Shown here piece after piece: positions 61,354-64,000 of a stretch of 64,000 bases of DNA. Source of the stretch: Thioclava sediminum (GTDB lineage: Bacteria > Pseudomonadota > Alphaproteobacteria > Rhodobacterales > Rhodobacteraceae); contig NZ_MPZV01000005.1 of the NCBI RefSeq assembly GCF_002020355.1, positions 248,001 through 312,000 on the forward strand. The letters run 5' to 3'. The notes beneath the pieces are model-generated. The model was given only the letters and a program-made list of their open reading frames with translations, was not told the DNA's origin and made no database searches. Positions within the stretch are counted from its first letter, which is position 1. Every line of letters starts with the position of its first letter. Made by a program: the position numbers and the translations under genes.

Positions 61354-61830
61354 TCACTCTTCCTTGAGGGTCATCAAGAAAGCGACCACATCCTCAACCT
61401 GTTGTGCATTCAAAATCGGCGGCAGATCGGCAGGCGCAGCCTTGCCGGTGTACCCGTCGCCGGGGCGAATGAAGGGGCCGGTCTTATACATCGCCGGCAT
61501 TACCGTGCCTTCGAACGTGTGCTTGGCATCGACGACGATGCCGCGCAGCTGCGACTCGTCCCAGCGGTCGGCGGCGCCGTTCAGCTCCGGGCCGACATTG
61601 CCTTGGAACGACGCGTCGAGCGCCGAGACCTTATGGCAGGCCACGCAGTTGCCCAGCGACTTGGTCGCCGCGACTTCTGCGCCTTTAGTTGCATCGCCCG
61701 GCTGGCCGGTCAGCGACTCGGCCACCGCGCCCACATCGGTGAATTTGACATCCATCGGCGCGGTTTCTGCGATCGCGGCGCTGGCTGCGAAGGTGACGGC
61801 CATTGCGGCCCACGCAACGTGGCGTTTCAT
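61354..61830 (-). CDS. soxX: SoxX, mono-haem cytochrome c of the SoxXA complex
   Basis: 158 residues. Signal peptide WAAMAVTFAASAAIAETAPM; haem motif CVACH (62-66); the later Met in GTVMPAMYKTG is the probable axial ligand; C-terminal AQQVEDVVAFLMTLKEE. Pairs with SoxA. The ATG at 61830 follows GGGAGGACTTCT; a longer upstream reading translates the AT-rich operator region and is rejected. First gene of the soxXYZABCD run. Confidence 0.96.
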   Translation of the reverse strand: MKRHVAWAAMAVTFAASAAIAETAPMDVKFTDVGAVAESLTGQPGDATKGAEVAATKSLGNCVACHKVSALDASFQGNVGPELNGAADRWDESQLRGIVVDAKHTFEGTVMPAMYKTGPFIRPGDGYTGKAAPADLPPILNAQQVEDVVAFLMTLKEE

Positions 61831-61911
61831 AGAAGTCCTCCCAAATTCTCTCCCTGACTCACTTTTAAGCGAGCGCGCTACAGTGGTGCAATGGATAAAT
61901 TCAAAAAACCG

Positions 61912-61927
61912 CATATTTTCCAATATG
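61912..61927. promoter_or_regulatory. Palindrome CATATT-TTCC-AATATG upstream of soxX, candidate SoxR operator
   Basis: Perfect 6-bp arms in an AT-rich island, about 90 bases before soxX. In Paracoccus and related bacteria the ArsR-type repressor SoxR is known to bind the soxS-soxV and soxW-soxX gaps, which are also the two intergenic regions here, so this is the best candidate site. A possible -10 (TATATC) lies further upstream near 61935-61940. Confidence 0.55.
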
Positions 61928-61998
61928 TTCACTCGGATATATCGAAGCATACAGCCGTATACCCAAGATTTTTTTAGCAAAATCAGAAACATTCGCGG

Positions 61999-62018
61999 GT
62001 GCAGCACGAATGCTGCAC
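61999..62018 (-). terminator. Hairpin after soxW
   Basis: GTGCAGCA (61999-62006), loop CGAA, TGCTGCAC (62011-62018), perfect. Leftwards a T-rich stretch (GTTTCTGATTTTG) follows after about nine bases, so termination of soxVW is plausible but weak. Confidence 0.5.
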
Positions 62019-62064
62019 TGGCAAGCAAGCGATCACGACTCTGTCAGAATCGCCAAGAGAGCGC

Positions 62065-62619
62065 TCACTTCGCCATAACTTTCTCGGCAACGTACTTCTG
62101 AAAGTTCTGCCCGCTCTCATAGCCGTGAGTCTTTACCCACTCGAGCAGAGCCATCGTCGTGCCCTTGCCGAAAGCCCCCGGCATCTGCGCCACGGCCTGC
62201 TTGTTGGCGGGCTGATCGGAGACCTCTTCGGGGAAGAACATCATGGTCGGCGTGAACATCACGCCCCACTTCATCGCCATCTCTTTTTCCGGCAAAGCCT
62301 CGCCGTCGAAATCGGTCACTTCGACATCGCCGAAGAGGTTCATCTGCACGACGTAGTAGTTGTCGGTGATGTATTTCGCGATCTCGGGGTCGGAGAAGAC
62401 CTCTTCGTGCATCTTCTTGCAGTAGATGCAGCCGCGCTGCTCCCAGATGACCATGAAGCGCTTGCCCTCGTCATTGGCCGTCGCGAGATCGTCCGACATG
62501 TCCTTGAACGTGTCGTGGAACCACGGCTCCTTGTGCAGCCCGTCATCGCCCATCTCGGCCGCATGGACCGGAAGGGCCAGCATCGCGGCGGTGAAAGCGG
62601 CAGTCAGAAAATGACGCAT
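62065..62619 (-). CDS. soxW: SoxW, periplasmic thioredoxin-like protein
   Basis: 184 residues. Signal peptide LTAAFTAAMLALPVHAAEMG; thioredoxin fold with redox motif RGCIYCKKM (Cys64, Cys67) and cis-Pro region MFTPTMMFFPE. It receives electrons from SoxV and passes them to periplasmic Sox partners. The ATG at 62619 follows GGGAGGACGATC. Twelve-codon-plus in-frame upstream sequence overlaps soxV and is rejected. Shares GCIYC with SoxS. Confidence 0.93.
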   Translation of the reverse strand: MRHFLTAAFTAAMLALPVHAAEMGDDGLHKEPWFHDTFKDMSDDLATANDEGKRFMVIWEQRGCIYCKKMHEEVFSDPEIAKYITDNYYVVQMNLFGDVEVTDFDGEALPEKEMAMKWGVMFTPTMMFFPEEVSDQPANKQAVAQMPGAFGKGTTMALLEWVKTHGYESGQNFQKYVAEKVMAK

Positions 62620-62644
62620 GATCGTCCTCCCTAGAAACAGACGG

Positions 62645-63382
62645 TCAGCCGAGACTCCCACTCGGCATGACGTCGATCAGAAACTCACCAATGTAGCGCA
62701 GCCCCCCGGTCACGATGAGAACCGCGAACAGGATCAGCATAACCCCCATCGCCTTCTCGACATAGCCGAGCTTCGCGCGGTGCTTCGCCATGAAGGCGAG
62801 GAAAGGCCGCGTGAAGAAGGCCGCGATGATGAAGGGCAAGGTCATCCCGATCCCATAGGCAAAGAGCAGCAACCCACCCTTGGAGATATCGCCCATGCCC
62901 GACGCCACCATCAGGATCGCGGCAAGCGCGGGACCGACACAGGGCGTCCAGCCGAAGCCGAAGGCGAGCCCCATCACATAGGCACCGAGGAAAGTCGTAG
63001 GATCGGTCTTCGCCTCCATCCGAGCCTCGCGATAGAGGAACGGGATGCGGATCACACCGAGGAAATGCAGACCGAAGACCAGCAGGATCGCCGCGGCCAC
63101 CCAGCTCAGCGGCCCCATCCATTCGCGGAATGCAGCCCCCAGCGCCGTCGCCCCCATCCCCATCAGCACGAAGATCGTCGTCACGCCCAGCGCGAAGGCC
63201 ACCGAAGACGCCACCATGCGCGCCTGTGCACCCGGGGCGATCTTGCCGTCGCCACGCAACTCCGACATCGACAGCCCGGCCATGTAGGACAGGTAGAACG
63301 GCACCATCGGCAGAATGCACGGCGTCAGAAAAGACAGCAGGCCAGCAAAAAACGCCCCGCCATAGGTAATATCGATCGGCAC
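62645..63382 (-). CDS. soxV: SoxV, CcdA-type thiol transporter
   Basis: 245 residues, six membrane spans. GTG start at 63382 with GGGAGGAAACA directly ahead. Redox cysteines: FLTPCILPMVPFYLSYMAG near residue 21 and FGWTPCVGPALAAILM near 147, as in CcdA/DsbD. It transfers electrons from cytoplasmic thioredoxin across the membrane to SoxW (and SoxS), keeping SoxY active. soxW follows after 25 bases. Confidence 0.94.
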   Translation of the reverse strand: MPIDITYGGAFFAGLLSFLTPCILPMVPFYLSYMAGLSMSELRGDGKIAPGAQARMVASSVAFALGVTTIFVLMGMGATALGAAFREWMGPLSWVAAAILLVFGLHFLGVIRIPFLYREARMEAKTDPTTFLGAYVMGLAFGFGWTPCVGPALAAILMVASGMGDISKGGLLLFAYGIGMTLPFIIAAFFTRPFLAFMAKHRAKLGYVEKAMGVMLILFAVLIVTGGLRYIGEFLIDVMPSGSLG

Positions 63383-63493
63383 TGTTTCCTCCCTCGTGAC
63401 GCGCCCTAGCCTATATGGCCTCGGTCTCCCAACCGTCCTTGAAGGGGCCCGCCAAACACATTACGATCTTTATATGTAAAAAGGGGTCCGTCA
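63383..63493. promoter_or_regulatory. Divergent soxS-soxV control region
   Basis: 111 bases between the soxV GTG and soxS ATG. It holds the AT-rich ACATTACGATCTTTATATGT (63450-63469 area), whose ends ACAT/ATGT are inverted, and then TAAAAAGGGG as soxS ribosome site. By analogy with Paracoccus this gap should carry a SoxR operator. No consensus promoter is clear. Confidence 0.45.
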
Positions 63494-63970
63494 ATGTTCC
63501 GCATTGTGTGGCATACGATTTCCATAACCGCGGCGCTGGCGGTCACGCTGGGCGCGACGGGCGATGTCGCGCGCGCCGAGACCGCAGCGCAAACCGTCGA
63601 CACGACGGTCGCCGCCACATCGGAGGCCGAGACCGGCGAGGCGATAGCCGACAGCGAATTCCGGCTCCTGATGGTCGAGCAGGTTGGCTGCATCTATTGC
63701 CGGATGTGGAACAACGACCTCGCGCCGATCTATCCGAAGACTCCCGAGGGCAAGACGGCCCCTCTGCAGCGAGTCGATCTGCACAAACCCTTCCCCGAGG
63801 ACATCACCATCACCGGGGGCAAACCGCTTTTCACACCGACCTTCATCCTGCTGCAAGACGGGGTCGAAGTCGCCCGCATCGAAGGCTATGCGAGCGAAGA
63901 TTTCTTCTGGGGCCTGCTCGATCAGGCCCTGAAAAAGAATGGCGCGACGTATCAGGCCCCATCGAACTGA
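63494..63970 (+). CDS. soxS: SoxS, periplasmic thiol-disulfide oxidoreductase
   Basis: 158 residues. Signal-like N-terminus (TISITAALAVTLGATGDVAR), then a thioredoxin-like domain with VGCIYCRMW (Cys66, Cys69) and cis-Pro LFTPTFILLQDGVEVARIEG. In Paracoccus SoxS is needed for full Sox expression/activity and is thought to reduce SoxYZ-type disulfides. Divergent from soxV; soxR usually adjoins it and would be past the right edge. Preceded by AAAAAGGGGTCCGTCA. Confidence 0.88.
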   Translation: MFRIVWHTISITAALAVTLGATGDVARAETAAQTVDTTVAATSEAETGEAIADSEFRLLMVEQVGCIYCRMWNNDLAPIYPKTPEGKTAPLQRVDLHKPFPEDITITGGKPLFTPTFILLQDGVEVARIEGYASEDFFWGLLDQALKKNGATYQAPSN

Positions 63971-64000
63971 GGTTTGACCTGCGCGCTTTTGTCTCGCTTT

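Noticed and set aside
1-64000. Mobile elements, CRISPR arrays or prophage genes
   Set aside because: No transposase, integrase, phage structural gene or regularly spaced repeat array was seen; the short dispersed repeats lack any coding part.

Overview
The window is a dense, GC-rich chromosomal stretch of an alphaproteobacterium, most likely a member of the Rhodobacteraceae/Paracoccaceae (Thioclava, Paracoccus and Rhodovulum are the sort of relatives suggested). The evidence is a periplasmic Sox thiosulfate-oxidation cluster in the Paracoccus-type order, a class II (B12-dependent) ribonucleotide reductase, the gene neighbourhood trpGDC-moaC-moeA-lexA-comEC-gltX-gltA, a GAAC-N7-GAAC alphaproteobacterial SOS box, and short intergenic repeats of a kind common in this family. 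I see no insertion sequence, prophage, CRISPR array or rRNA. Assignments rest on reading the sequence and on remembered family knowledge; no database search was run.

Layout. 1-2540: an ilvIH branched-chain amino acid operon behind a leader with overlapping hairpins. 2552-12058: a surface polysaccharide locus with two family 2 glycosyltransferases, an O-antigen ligase/polymerase-like membrane protein, a secreted beta-helix (lyase-like) protein, a polysaccharide pyruvyl transferase, an F420-dehydrogenase-beta-like iron-sulfur protein and a Wzx-type flippase. 12133-15185: small envelope and housekeeping genes, including a protein that looks like two lysozyme-inhibitor (PliG-like) domains around an SH3 domain, a lipoprotein, a YjdM zinc-ribbon protein and an HD-domain protein. 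15335-19596: nrdJ with a long upstream region containing NrdR-box-like and DnaA-box-like sites, then tRNA-Pro(UGG). 19637-25376: DUF192, double cold-shock protein, pdxH, fabI, a LysE exporter, gpt, DUF2127 and an aminotransferase.

25442-40817: a PpiD/SurA-like foldase in operon with trpE; a divergent polysaccharide deacetylase on the other strand; then trpG-trpD-trpC-moaC-moeA joined by four successive ATGA stop/start overlaps; lexA with a tandem triple SOS half-site; comEC; gltX; gltA. 40953-45009: DUF1284, an atypical SDR, and surE-pcm-nlpD. 45061-48969: an arginine/ornithine catabolism island (Lrp-type regulator, arginase, ornithine cyclodeaminase, FAD oxidoreductase) with phased TTGATCAA sites. 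49009-51645: tatABC plus a DUF815 ATPase. 51833-55055: a short HTH regulator with its own palindrome, MarC, a membrane-anchored retropepsin-like protease, a 36-residue small protein and glycerate 2-kinase.

55247-63970: the Sox cluster. soxV and soxW run leftwards, then soxXYZABCD; soxS is divergent from soxV. SoxXA attaches the sulfur substrate to the SoxYZ carrier, SoxB hydrolyses off sulfate, SoxCD oxidises the remaining sulfane sulfur, and SoxV/SoxW/SoxS carry reductant to the periplasm to keep the SoxYZ cysteine active. The tat genes earlier in the window would export the SoxB, SoxC and SoxY precursors, which carry twin-arginine leaders, and moaC/moeA serve the molybdenum cofactor that SoxC needs. 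The cluster stops at soxD with a clear terminator; soxE-H are not seen here and soxR, if present, would lie past the right edge.

Nothing here is clearly a wholly new system. The most rewarding leads are the PliG-SH3-PliG protein, the control regions of nrdJ, lexA and sox, the small genes at 14940-15185 and 53708-53818, and the dispersed intergenic repeat family.
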